From positions 305,772,450 through 305,836,449 of the forward strand of contig NC_081408.1 in assembly GCF_030272615.1 (NCBI RefSeq): a stretch of 64,000 nucleotides of DNA, written 5' to 3'. The notes under the pieces were generated by a model. That model searched no databases, was not told the DNA's origin, and saw only the letters and a list, made by a program, of their open reading frames with translations. The translations under genes were made by a program, and so were the position numbers. The stretch's first letter is position 1, and each line of letters starts with the position of its first letter. Source of the DNA: Cryptomeria japonica. Taxonomy: Eukaryota; Streptophyta; Pinopsida; Cupressales; Cupressaceae. Shown here in pieces: positions 29,944-41,950 of this stretch.

Positions 29944-32119
29944 GAATTCAAGACTTGCACTATCAATTCATCTTGAAGAACTTTAAAAGAATTTTCATGA
30001 TAATAAATCTTCAAGAAACTTGTAAAACAACACCAACAATGTCATAAATTCATAAAAATTGCTCCACAATCTAGAAATGACACTTTTCACTTGTAAAATA
30101 TGGAAATGCAAAATCACTATTAAATAACTTGACTCCAGGTCTGGAAATGACATTTTTAAAACTTGTAATTCTTTCTTTAAATCTTGAAATGCATAAACCG
30201 GTGAAAGAATTTGTTAAAGTCTGGATGTGCATTGTCTTAATTCCCTTGACAATTTGTCTTAATTCCCTTGACAATTTGCCTTGCTTGGTGTTAGACCTGA
30301 TTTTAATGAGGATTTTTCGTTACTTCTGCTTGCAATTCGCTCCAATCTCTGGCTTAAATTCTCTTGGATATGTATTGAGTTTGATGTTGAATGATTTCTG
30401 TATCTTACATTTATAAGCACTATGGGGCAAAGTGTTTCCTTCTCAACAAGTGGGGGAACTTTGTATTATTATTCCTTTTAAAATTTAAATTTAAATCATC
30501 TTACCTCCATTCAAGGTTGACTAGCATTATACATTTGAGCACTTAGATTTTATTATTTTTGAGACACGTTTTTGGAGGATTCTTCACACTAGTCGGTCAT
30601 CTGATTGCTTTGCATTCCTCTAGGTGGGTTTTGGTATAAATAGAATGACAATAGGCACATTTACCATATCACCATGGATTGCTGTGGGTTTTAGCTCTGC
30701 CTAAGGAATGATGGGCACATTTCCATATTGGAGGAGGAATGATGGAGTGTGTTTTCACCTTGGAGAAGGAATAAATGGAGAGCATTTGCACCTTGGAGAA
30801 GGAATAAATGGAGCACATTTATACCTATGACAAGAAATTTGTGACATTTTCATGACTTGGAAGTCGATTTTGTGAGCACATTTTCATCTCTTGCAAGGAA
30901 CTTGTAGTGCAATTTCACTTAGGAGAATAAATTTATTATATTTCCATACTTGGAGAGGGAAAGATAAGCGCATATGAGCCTAGGAGAAAGAATTTTGTGA
31001 CATTTCCCTCTAGAAGGTGGATTAACTTGCAATTTGCTAACATGGAAAGGGAATTTCTTGTATTCCAAGATTTAGACAAGGAATTTACTTTCACTTCACA
31101 ACTTGAAGATATAATTTTCAACCTTTCATCGCCTTGGAGATAGATAGAAAATTGAAAACTTAAGATGGGGTAAGGTTTAGCAATTTAAACGAGGAATTTC
31201 ACTTTCCAATTCAAGATTTTCAAAATTTCAGCATGGAATTAGACATCTCAAACATGGAGTTTTGAGGGGAGAACTTAATTTAGAGGTTAGGAAATCCACC
31301 TCAAATGTGATTTTTTCATTGTAACTCTATCTTTCAAAAAATTTGTTCATTCCATCTCTCACTTAGGAAATTTGTTTGCATCCTTTCATTCAACTTTTCC
31401 TTGACAACATCTTAAATCATTTCATCCTTTCAACATCCAATGTTGGAATTCCAAACTTGACATTCACCCATTCCTTACTTGAACATCCCTCGAGCAAGGA
31501 TGAAATCCACACTTCATGGATTGATTCATGCATTCACTCTAGATAGACAAGACATCACTACCTTCCCAAGAGCTGGAGACTAAAATTACTACCAAGCTAT
31601 GAAAAAATAAGTATACAACCTATGCTAAAAAGTCGAGAAAAAAAGAGAGGATGCCCATTTGCAATGAGACATGTGTATTTGCAACACAAAATGTCCCCAA
31701 CAGACCTCGAACCCACCTCACACAAAATACTCCCATTCATAGGGAAAAGTGAGAGGAAGAAGCTTCTCTTAATTCTTGACCAGAGGAGCCAAAAGAGCTT
31801 AGAAAATCATCCTCTAGAGCCCTTGATGACACTTGAGTGCACACAATTTATTTTTTGGAAGAAGCAGCTGAGCCAACACTTCTGCACACATCCAACCTAA
31901 CTGTTGATATTTAGTAAGAACATATGATAATCAATTTTACCATCATGATTTTTTTTTCAAATTTTGCCAATACATTATTGGTTGTTGATCATATGGAATC
32001 CAAAAGCTACAAGTCCAATGCATATATATGCACTGTCATAGCTATTGTTAGTTGATTCAGTTTTCTCTAGTTTCATACTCTTTATCAAGCGTGCATTCCT
32101 TATAACTTTTGTAGAGGTG
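29944..32119. other. AT-rich spacer with a degenerate repeat at 30710-31130
   Basis: No gene is seen. From about 30710 to 31130 words such as TTGGAGAAGGAATAAATGGA, GCACATTT and ATTTCCATACTTGGAGA recur irregularly, with two near-identical GGAGAAGGAATAAATGGAG copies at about 30763 and 30796. The rest appears unique. The element C target duplication ATCAT follows at 32120-32124. Confidence 0.5.
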
Positions 32120-32124
32120 ATCAT

Positions 32125-32551
32125 TGAAAGGAAGATAAGGTGTGGAAAATGCTTCCTAACACTAATCTAGTGGGGGAGATAGTGCAAATTTTCTTTCAAA
32201 TCTTCTATTACAAAAATAGAAACACATTCATAGAGAGATAATAAACATGCATAAAGATAAACTCAAAGAACACAAAATATATCGTGGGGAAAACCCTTTT
32301 GGGTAAAAAACACCACACTCCAAAAGAAAAGTACTTTGTATTCTAGTAATCAAAATCTTACAATATAATGCCAAGACTTAGCTTCTTCAACAGGAGTCTA
32401 CAACTACAACCCACAACTTGGATGCCACCAAGCCCGTGGATCCCACTAGATGACTAGATATTTGTAGGCAATAAATTAAATAATAAATTAATAAATAAAT
32501 GCATTAGCCAATGTTAGGATTAGAAAAGGTTGAGACACCTTAATCCCAACA
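32125..32551 (-). repeat. Element C 3' LTR, internally deleted (427 bp)
   Basis: It matches 48509-48805 and then 54022-54152 of the other LTR. The about 600 bp between are missing, and the junction falls at a shared GGAT (about 32419-32422), so a microhomology deletion is likely. Confidence 0.85.
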
Positions 32552-32889
32552 TTCTCTCACTTGTCAAAGACCTTTCAAATAGCCCATAAATCAACTATAA
32601 GGGGTCGAGAGGCCCATAGACCTGAAACACCATCTAAACTTCTATGTGCTCGCTAGTTTCATCAATGCATCTGCAACATTCGTCAAAGTGTCAACCTTCT
32701 CCAATTTTACCTTCCCATCCCCTACCATATCTCGAACAAAATGAAACTGAACATCAATATGCTTCGTTCTGCAATGGAAAGTTTGATTCTTTGCTAAGAA
32801 AATATCACTCTGACTGTCACAACAGATAGTAATCAACCTCGCATCAAACCCAATATCTGAACACAACTGCATAAGCCAAATGGATTCCT
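32552..32889 (-). pseudogene. pol: Element C RNase H, C-terminal part and 3' untranslated end
   Basis: Reading leftward from the D insertion: KESIWLMQLCSDIGFDARLI, ICCDSQSDIFLAKN, then FHCRTKHIDVQFHFVRD and a stop near 32642. This is the end of copia RNase H (the catalytic Asp lies in the CDSQSD block, and TKHIDVQFHFVRD is a family signature). It continues the frame ending ATHACKE at 39103. Purine-rich AGTGAGAGAA (- strand) precedes the LTR. Confidence 0.85.
32885..32889. repeat. Target-site duplication of element D (TTCCT)
   Basis: TTCCT at 32885-32889 recurs at 39098-39102. Rejoining the flanks restores a continuous copia RNase H reading of element C. Confidence 0.95.
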
Positions 32890-34098
32890 TGTTGGGATCC
32901 AAGAACACTGAGAGGGGGGGAGGGGTGAATAAGTGTTCTACCGGAATGGAGAAATATAACCTTATAATACAAAAAATTAACAACTACTAAACATAAAAGC
33001 ATATAACAATAAGCAACAATGCAACTAAAAAGATGAACACCTTAACACCACATATTTATACGTGGAAAACCTCAAAGAGGAAAAACCATGGTGGGATTGG
33101 AGACCCATAATATCTATCCACTGATCAAATGAATAAATATTACAATAAGGGGCTTGCACATGCAGGAAGGCCAATAGCCTAGAGTACACTGCTCATCACA
33201 AAAGGTGTCTCACTGACTACATAAAACATCAAACAACAATCCAAAATGAAGATTGAACTGCAAGTATAACATCTCCCATGCTTGAGTACAGTTCTGGTTA
33301 AGGTCAATACCGGAGGCCTTAAACCTCTTCTACAAACCCAATTCAATCACCTATGATCAACCAAAACATCTGCATATGATTACAACAATGTTTGCATACA
33401 AATAATCCCATAACCCATACCATACATGATCTCATCAACGATCTACAAAGAGATCTTACATCATATTTATACCAACCTGAGACCTAAACAATTAGGTCGG
33501 CCACCTAAAAGATAATAAAATAAATTCACAACTTAAACCGACAATCTAATGATCAACCAAGTGGGCCTAAGACCAAAACAACATAATCCAATTAATGAAT
33601 CAAACCGGTAATGCATTAGCCCACACGTTACATAAACTGGTCCATAACCTAGTAGAATAACCACTGGACCTATAATAGGTCACCATAAGCATAATGAAAC
33701 ACCACAAACAACTGGAACATGAAAATGATAACCATCAGCATTTGGATAACCTTCTAGAAGCCGCACCAACACCACTTATGCATAATATCAAAAGATCTTG
33801 AACAAAGCTCTGCCGGTAAAACCCTTACCGGTAATAAAAAAGACCACTAGAACAAGTGATAGCTTCTGGATCATCAAATCCAAAACCAACTGAATATGAT
33901 ACACATCAGGAACCAATACAAATGAATTCTGCAGACCAAAGAAGACCAGAGCATACCAGATGAACATGATCTTACCAACCAGAAACCAATCATCCTACCG
34001 GGACCAATCGGATACCGATAAACAACCAAAGTAGCTAGTGTTGACATCAATGACAAACATCAATGCAACACATAAGCAATTCCTCCAAATTGCCAAAA
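32890..34098 (-). repeat. Element D 3' LTR (1209 bp)
   Basis: It matches 37074-39097 once solo LTR H is removed. It carries the G-tract motif after CTGAGA (about 32909-32925) and the GTGGAAAACC dyad near 33062. Several scattered substitutions against the other LTR show an old insertion. Confidence 0.9.
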
Positions 34099-34676
34099 AT
34101 CTCCACCTTTGGCATTGATGGCAAAGCTAGAGATGAAAAACATCCAAGTTCCAAGAAATGCTAAACAAATCTCCCCTAATGGAAGACAACCAACAATCTC
34201 CCACAAAATGATATGAAAATGAGGTTATGTACCAATTAACCATCCATAGACCTGAACCAAACTACCCCAATGGGATACAACCAATCTGCAATTCTGTTCC
34301 TCCTCCTTGTGCCAATAATCTCTCCATTAGACTGATATCTCTATTAAGCTCTGTATAAATATCTGTCCCCCTAATGTATATAACTCAATCTTTTCACATC
34401 AATATCTCTTCCCCTTTTACATCAATGCCAAAGATCTAACATCAATATCAAAGAAAAATCATAAATCACTGAATCACAAGACTAACTGCTCCCCCTAAGT
34501 AGTAGCATCGCCACATCAATCCAGAATGAATGATAGCTCTGATAATGCGTACCAGACTCATGCCAAATAGCATCACTCAGGTCTCTACTGGAGGGACAAA
34601 AAACCTCAACCTATCTCACAAATGCTCAAATGATTACTCAAACCAATCCGACTTCATTTTTTTTCCATCTACTCCT
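34099..34676 (-). other. Element D 3' untranslated region with inverted repeat around polypurine sites
   Basis: CTTTGGCATTGATG at 34107-34120 is exactly inverted at 34420-34433 (CATCAATGCCAAAG). Each arm adjoins a pyrimidine run (CTCCACC, TCCCCTTTT on +), which is a polypurine tract in element sense. No coding sequence. Confidence 0.7.
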
Positions 34677-35640
34677 TCAGAAAATTATACTTGATAGAAA
34701 TACCGGATTCTTTGATATGTCAATAACAACAGAGTTATCACAATGAATAACTACCAGTACATTACAATCCAACTTTATATCCTTCAACATTTGCTTCAAC
34801 CATAGAAATTGTGTACAATTAACAACAACAACAACATACTCAACTTCAACAATAGACAAGGAAGTACATGACTGTTTCTTGTTGATCCATGAAACAAGTT
34901 TCTTTCCAAGAAAGAAAGCTTCACCGGATGAGCCTATCCGGTTACCTATATCTTTAGCCCAATCTGCATCTGAACATGCTCAAAGTGTAAAGTCATCATA
35001 AAACAAAAACCATACAAGAAAATCCTTGAAAATATATGAAAATCCTAGCTACCGGAGCAAGGATTCAACATAATCAATTCCTTCTTTCTGATAATATCAA
35101 TTGCAATCCAATCAAGCCTAGTTCTAATAGCATCCAAGGCCATGTGTTGTCCTTTTCTAATTGATCTAATTCCTCTTCCATAGCTTTCATCCAACATTCA
35201 TCTTTACAAGCTTCAATAACTAATGCTGATACGATTAAAGAAATTAAGCATACCTCATCAGCTGCCAATCTTCTTCTTGTCCAATTATCTAATCTTCTGA
35301 ATGATTCAACCTAGGAGTCTTCTGACATTCTGTTCATCTTCCCTGATCTTTAGTTACTATTGAATTTTCTGATACTGCCTGGGTAACTGGTTCAATATTA
35401 TGTTCTGGTAAAGGTGTTACCGATTCAGTTAAGTCCATTTCCACTACCGGTTTTTGCTCTGATTTGACCTCTATACCGCTCATCCACCTTGACATTAGAG
35501 ATTTCCACAATTCTCCGCAATCTTTTGTTATAACATCTATATGATTTTCTTTCATTAGAATAACCAAGAAATATCCGTTCATCACATCTAGGATCAAACT
35601 TCCAATTCACTATCAAAGATTCTGAAATACTTAACTACAT
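34677..35640 (-). pseudogene. pol: Element D pol remnants (linker, RT start, RNase H scrap)
   Basis: Leftward reading gives, from 35616, an end-of-integrase/linker text (FDPRCDERIFLGYSNERKSY, PVVEMDLTESVTPLPEHNIE) very like that of element E. Next comes an RT start ([20 protein letters not shown], 35268-35074), then a jump to RNase H (VEYVVVVVNCTQFLWLKQML with HCDNSVVIDISKNPVF, 34859-34677). Most of RT is deleted and several frame changes and stops occur. Confidence 0.8.
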
Positions 35641-35996
35641 ATTTATGACCAAACTATAAATCATAAAGTGACTTACCGGTAAACCAAACTAGATCCAAGA
35701 TCCAACAAATCTTTGTCGGTTAACCTTCAAATTGACTACTCCAAAGATCTGAACCAGGCTTTTAGACCACTACCAGGGGCAATGCAAGATCTGTCATCAA
35801 TTTGCCTCCCCCTAAGGCGAATGCCTTAGATACCGGATGAGTTTCCTACCGGTGTAGGAACATTCTGCTCTTTCGATTGAGTAACCGGGGTATATCCTTC
35901 AACCAAATAAACATATGGGGCAACTGATTCTTCTAGTTGAGCCTCATAATTCATAACCCACTTCTTCTCATGCTCCTTTTGAATATCATCAATCTT

Positions 35997-37060
35997 CTAC
36001 TTTCCCTTCTCATTAGATTTATCACTTCCTGCCAGTAGGTTCTTTCTTCTGCAACATTTAGCAATATGTCCTACTTTGTTGCATGCATAACAAGTCACAT
36101 TGTTCTTCTGAATTGCCTTACTGTAACCTTGACCATTCCTTGACTTGCATTGATTAGCCATATGGCCAAAATTTCCACATGCATACCATTTTACATTCAT
36201 TCTACAATCTTCTGTCCCATGACCATACTTCTTACAATTTGAACATTGACTGGGAACTGCATTATTATTCTGATTTTCTCTATTTCTACAATGTCTTGCC
36301 ATATGACCAAATTTATTGCAAATAAAACATCTACCATTAAATATATTTACATTGGGTTGCCTTACCGGTGACCTCTGATTCTGGTTGACCTTTTAATCAT
36401 CATGCATATTGGATGTATGATCTTGTACTAGAGCTTTCTCCATGATCATATCCAAGACCTCTAGTGTCTTTGGTGTCCCTTTGATCTTTCAATAATTCAT
36501 CAAGCTTAGCAGAACTAACCTTGAACTTGTCTTTGTATTCATTTGCAGCATCTAGATCTGCTCTTAGGATTCTTACCATTCTTTCCAATTATTGTTCATT
36601 GTCTTGTGATTGCACCAATTCATTTCTGAACACATCATTCTCATGCGGAAACCTAATGCATTCCCCAGATCTATTTTTTAGAGATATAACAAGATTTTAT
36701 TCATTCTTCTTTCATTCTTCAATCTCCTTGGACATCCTCATAGTTAGAGCTTGCATTTCATTCTTCATGATAATATTCTCCTGACTCAGCTTCTGACATT
36801 GTTCCTTAAGGGCATCCTTCTCTTCATCATCCCGATTTTATAGAAGTTCCTTCCTTTTAGCTTGAACAGATGACAACCTCTCCTTTAAGATAAGAATGAA
36901 CTCTTTTGTAGAATATAATTCATCTTGTAGCTTCAAGTTCCTCAATCTTTCAACATCATAGTCTTCAAGTGCTACTTGAAGTTCCTTCCTTAAACTTATC
37001 TCCATAGATTCCAGATACATGATCTTCCTCAAGCTGTTAGACTTACTCGGAGGCACCAGG
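35997..37060 (-). pseudogene. gag: Element D gag fragment with coiled coil and four CCHC-type knuckles
   Basis: Leftward from 37060 comes a charged coiled-coil region (ELQVALEDYDVERLRNLKLQ), then a block ending KLDELLKDQRDTKDTRGLGY and GESSS, as in SIRE-type copia gags. Four zinc-knuckle units then lie at about 36350-36040: CFICNKFGHMARHC, CSNCKKYGHGTEDC, a third that has lost its first Cys (YACGNFGHMANQC), and CYACNKVGHIAKCC. Copia gags usually carry one such knuckle. Stops and frame changes split it and the usual N-terminal gag fold is absent. Confidence 0.75.
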
Positions 37061-37071
37061 CTTTGATACCA
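37060..37071 (-). promoter_or_regulatory. Element D primer-binding site
   Basis: On the - strand TGGTATCAAAGC follows the 5' LTR; it differs from the initiator-Met complement by one base. Confidence 0.85.
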
Positions 37072-37073
37072 AT

Positions 37074-39097
37074 TGTTGGGATCCAAGAACACTGAGAGGG
37101 GGGGGGGGGGGGGGGTGAATCAGAGTTCTACCAGAATGGAGAAATTTAACCTTATTAATACAACAACTTAGTGACCGGTAAACATAAAAGCATATAACAA
37201 TAAGCAACAATGAAACCACAAAGATGAACACCATAACACCATAGATTTATACGTGGAAAACCTCAAAGAGGAAAAACCATAGTGGGATTGGAGACCCACC
37301 ATATCTATCCACTGATCAGATGAATAAATATTACAATAAGGGGCTTTCACATGCAGGAAGGCCAACAACCTAGAGCACACTGCTCATCACAAAAGGAGTG
37401 TCACTGACTACAGAAAATATCGAACAACAATCCAAAATGAAGATTGAACTGCAAGTATAACATCTCCCATGCCTGAGTACAGTCTCGATTAAGCTCAATA
37501 CCGAAGGCCTTAAACCTCTTCCACAAACCCAATTTGATCACCTATGATCAACCAAAACCTCTGCATATGATTACAACATTGTTCGCATACAGATAATCCC
37601 ATAACCCATACCATACATTATCTCATCAATTATCTACAAATAGATCTTACTGTTAGGGTTCCCACAGATACTGAGAGGGGGGGGTGAATCAGTATCTGAC
37701 CGGTAATGTGTTTTTCTTAAAACAGAACATGCAGAACATAAAGTAATAGTGTGCCGATATGCAAGAATTAATGTAATTAACAGAATCAAAAACATCCACA
37801 TGAAAAGAACACCATAACACAAGATGTTTAATGAGGAAACCCGATGTGGGAAAAACCTCGGTGGGATTTGTGACCCACAATATTCACTTACTGGCCAATA
37901 AGAGAATATTACTTACAATAGGGGCCTACACATGCAGGAAGGCCAACTGCCTAGAGCACACTGCTCAATAAGAAGTCACACTGACTTACAATGAGGATTA
38001 TGCAAATCCAATGATCTGTACTGCTTTACAATAACATCTTCAATGCCAGATTCAGTACCAGTTCTTGCTCTGTTCTTTACATATACCCTTGACCTACAAT
38101 TCGCACATTAGGTCTGCCTTGTAATTTTCTTTTTGCTTCCTATCCATATCATACAAATGACTACAATGATCTCTTTTATATACAAGAGTCATTTTACACT
38201 TTGCAAAGTTGGCTTACAATAAAAAATATTACATATCAAAAATCCTGTCGGCCTCTGAGCCGGTATACATCTTTTCTTCTGTGCCGGTGCCAGTGCCGGT
38301 GTAGAGTGATCTTGCTGATGCCGGTGTAATGTCTTGCTTGAATAATGCTTTACCGGTATAATGTCTTGCCGGTGCCATAGGATTGCAAGGTTGCCATCAA
38401 TGACAAAACCTTCAATCACACACAATGTCTCATTGGAGTGTCCATATGCCAACACTTACATCATATTTATAACAAATCAAGACCAAAACAATTAGGTCAT
38501 CCACCTAAAAGATAATACAATAAATTTATAACTTAAACCTGCAATCTAATGATCAACCAAGTCAGCGTAAGACTGAAATGACATAATCCAATCAATGAGT
38601 CCAACCGGTAATGCATCAGCCCACACGTTACATAAACTGGTCTATAGCCTAGCAAAATAGCCACCAGACCTATAATAGGTTCCATAAGACAAATGAAACA
38701 CCACGAACAACTAGAACATGAACATGATAACCATCAACATCTGGATAACCTTCTAGAAGCTGCATCAACACCACTTATGCATAATATCAAAAGATCTTCA
38801 ACAAAGATCTGCTGGTAAAACCCTTACCGGTAAGCAAAAGGCTTACTAGAATAAGTGATAGCTTCCAGATAATCAAAACCCAAACCAACTGAATGTGATA
38901 CACATTAGGAACCAATCCAAACCAATTCCATAGACCAAAGCATACCAGAGAATACCGGATCAACATGATCTTACCAACCAGAAACCAATCATCCTATCGG
39001 GACCAATCGGATATTGGTAAACAACCAAAGCAGCTAGTGTTGACATCAATGAAAAATATCAATGAAACACATAATCAATTCCTCCAGATTGCCAACA
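37074..39097 (-). repeat. Element D 5' LTR, interrupted by solo LTR H
   Basis: It begins TGTTGGGATCC and ends TTGCCAACA. Removing 37651-38459 leaves about 1215 bp matching 32890-34098. The G-tract after CTGAGA is about 16 G here, against a shorter, A-interrupted run in the other LTR. Confidence 0.9.
37651..38454 (-). mobile_element. Element H: solo copia-type LTR (804 bp)
   Basis: It starts TGTTAGGGTTCC and ends ATGCCAACA, bounded by CTTAC at 37646-37650 and 38455-38459; the intact D LTR has one CTTAC (about 33447). No internal region is present, so it is a solo LTR left by LTR-LTR recombination. It shows the same CTGAGA-G-tract-TGAATCAG block as D, E and F. The strand is inferred from that shared block. 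GCCGGT words are frequent at 38240-38380. Confidence 0.9.
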
Positions 39098-39102
39098 TTC
39101 CT

Positions 39103-40280
39103 TACAAGCATGAGTAGCTGCCATATACTCTATTTCTATCATGGACAAAGCGACTACAACTTGTTGCTTACTCAACCAACTAATAACACCACTATTCATA
39201 GTAAAAACATAACCACTAGGGGATCTTCTGCTATCAAATATCACCTGCCCAATTTGAATCCACATATCCATGAATACATACAGAATGTCGAGGTCTAGTA
39301 AGATAGCCATGATAACACAAGGAATACTTGGAAGTACCCCTCAAATATCTGAACACTTTCTTAACTGCATCCCAATGCACTCGTCTAGGATTAGCCATAT
39401 ATCGACTCAAGACTCCCACTTTTTGGGAAATGTCTGGTCTTGTACAAACCATAGCATACATGAGACTGCCAACTACAATCGCATATGGTACATTGGCCAT
39501 GTCGTCTACCTCAAAAGAAAATTTTGGACAATCCTCCATAGATGATTTCATTTCCAATGCATTATGAACTATCATGGATCTACAAGCTGTCATGCTGAAT
39601 CTCTCCAACACCAAATTCACATACTTACACTGGCTTAACCAAATCTTTTTGTTAGATCTATCCCTTTTGATCTCCATCCTCAAAGTGTACCTAGTTGCAC
39701 ATAAATCTATCATTTCAAACTATGCTGACAACTGAGACTTCAAGTCAGAAATCAAATTTCCATTCCCAAACAATAACATATCATCCACATACAATGCAAT
39801 AATGAGAATGTGACCATTATCAATTTTAAAGTAAACACAATGATCGGATTTAGACCTCTGAAATCCCAAACTCAACACATAGGTATCAAAATTTTGGTAC
39901 CACATCCTAGGAGACTGTTTCAAACCATACAAATATTTTTTCAACTTGCAAACTAGGTTTTCTTTACCTTTCACTACAAAATGCTCTGGCTGTGACATAT
40001 AAATCTCTTCCTCCAAATCACCATGAAGGAATGCTATCTTCACATCCATTTTCTCGATTTCCCAATCATAACTGTAGCAAGTGATAACAAGAACCGAATG
40101 GATGTCAACTTTGTAACATGAGAGAAAATCTCACCATAATCTATTCCCTCATCTTGAGAATACCTTTAACCGTGCTTTATGTTTCTCAACACTGCCATCA
40201 AGACTCAACTTTTTCTTGAACACCCATTTGCATGCCACATGCTTATGTCCTTTGGGAAATGGTACCAGATCCCAAGTATT
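39103..40280 (-). pseudogene. pol: Element C RT and RNase H (N-terminal and middle parts)
   Basis: Leftward from 40280: NTWDLVPFPKGHKHVACKWV, a degraded stretch, then DVKIAFLHGDLEEEIYMSQP, YGLKQSPRMWYQNFDTYVLS, IIALYVDDMLLFGNGN (catalytic YVDD), a frame gap, and the connection/RNase H (VGSLMYAMVCTRPDISQKVG, YVDSNWAGD, DSRRSPSGYVFTMNSGVISW, EIEYMAATHACKE). It then breaks at the D insertion and continues at 32889. Several stops and frame changes make it non-functional. The first residues of RT before NTWDLV are missing at the E junction. Confidence 0.9.
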
Positions 40281-40690
40281 GCTCTTTGGCATCGATGGCA
40301 ACACTAGATGTGAAAAACATCTAAGTACTAAGAAATGCCAAACAAGTCTCCCCCAATGGAAGACAACCAACAATCTCCCATTCAAAGATATAGCAATGAA
40401 GTTATGAAACAAAGACCAAACTCCCCCTATGAATGATATCTCTATAAAGATCTTAATTATACATATCTCTCCCCTTGATGTATACAACTCCTTAAGTTTT
40501 TCTTTTTCACATCAATATCTCTCCCCCTTTGACATCAATGCCAGAAATCTGACAAAAATATCAAAGCAAAAACATAAACCATTGAATTACAAAGTTGATT
40601 ACTCCCCCTGAGCAGTAGCATCCCCACATCAGTGTCAGAATGAAAGATATCTTTGATAATGCATACCTGACTGATGCTAAACCCCATAAA
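40281..40690 (-). other. Element E 3' untranslated region
   Basis: It is similar to 34099-34500 of element D, including TTTGGCATCGATGGCAA at the left end and CTCCCCCTTTGACATCAATG near 40523. No coding sequence. Confidence 0.7.
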
Positions 40691-41950
40691 TCAGTTCTCT
40701 GCCAGAGGGGCATAAACCCTCAATCTGTCTCTTAGGTACTCAAATGATTCTTTAGACAAAGGTTTAGTGAAAATATCTGCAATCTGCTCTTTAGTGTTCA
40801 CATAAACCAGTCTAACTTCATTTGCTTCTACCTTTTCCTTAAAAAAATTATACTTGATAGATATTTGCTTTGTATTAGAATGTAATACCAGATTCTTTGA
40901 TAGATCAATAGCAACCGAGTTATCATAGTGAATAACTACCGATGCATTACAATCTACCTTTATATCCTTCAACATTTTCTTCATCCATAAAACCTGTGTA
41001 CAGTTAGTAGCAACAACAACATACTCAACTTCAACAGTAGATAAAGAAGTACATGATTGTTTCTTGCTGATCCATGAAACAAGTTTCTTTCCAAGAAAGA
41101 AAGCTCCATGGGAACTACTTTTCCGATCATCAACATCTCTAGCCCAATCAACATCTGTATATGCACATAAAGTAAAGTTATCATCCTTAGGGTACCACAA
41201 ACCATATTCTGATGTACCTTGCAAGTATCTAAACATCCTTTTCACTGCACTCTCATGATTTTCTCTAGGATCACTCTGAAATCTTGATACAATGCAAACA
41301 TCATTCGTTATGTCAGGCCTAGTCTGAGTCAAATAAAGCAGACCTCCAATAATAGATTTGTATCTTGTAGGATTTACCGATGCAGAAACATATTTTTCTT
41401 GTCAATTTCTCACTTGTAACCATATGAGTACTTACCGGTTTAGAATCTCCCATACCAAATTTCTTCAACAATTCCCTAGCATTCTTAGTTTGACAGATGA
41501 AAATACCTTTATCAGTTTGAGTAGTATGCAAACCTAAGAAAAATTTCATCTCACCAATCATAGACATCTCAAATTCATTCTCCATATTCTTAGAAAATTC
41601 CATGCATAAATTATCTTCACCTCCAAAAATAATGTCATCAACAAATACTTCAATAATCAGTATATTATCATCAATAATCTTATAATATAAATTACTGTCA
41701 ACTTTACCCTTAGTAAAACCAATCTTCAAAATATATTTATCCAACCTTGCATACCAAGCTCTAGGTTCTTGTTTCAATCCATATAAAGCTTTCCTTAACT
41801 TGCAAACCATGTTTTTCTCATTTGATAGTGAAAACCATTGGGTTGCTCAATATAAACATCCTCATCAAGATCCCCATTCAAAAATGCACACTTAACATCC
41901 ATCTGATAAACCTTGTAGTTTTTATGGGCAGCATAGGCAAGAGATAATTC
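40691..41950 (-). pseudogene. pol: Element E RT (N-terminal part deleted) and RNase H
   Basis: Leftward: YQMDVKCAFLNGDLDEDVYI after a junction at about 41950, where the linker (TPRYVRLN) jumps straight to mid-RT, losing the N-terminal fingers present in element F. Then come [36 protein letters not shown] (catalytic FVDD), EFEMSMIGEMKFFLGLH, a frame change, and RNase H (TQTRPDITNDVCIVSRFQSD, YTDVDWARDVDDRKSSSHGA, VEYVVVATNCTQ, HYDNSVAIDLSKN, QIADIFTKPLSKE), ending at 40691. The active RT core is readable but the protein is truncated. Confidence 0.9.

Larger units (their letters stand above)
32890..39097 (-). mobile_element. Element D: internally deleted Ty1/copia element inside C
   Basis: LTRs of about 1.21 kb start TGTTGGGATCC and end GCCAACA (left copy GCCAAAA), bounded by TTCCT. 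The internal part (34099-37073, about 3 kb) keeps a gag fragment with several zinc knuckles, an integrase-RT linker and an RNase H scrap, but no intact protease, integrase or RT. The primer-binding site lies next to the right LTR, so the element reads leftward. Solo LTR H sits in its 5' LTR. Confidence 0.9.

Noticed and set aside
37091-37116. Long G run as an assembly error
   Set aside because: The run length may be wrong, but the block recurs in six independent LTR positions with the same flanks, so the feature itself is real.
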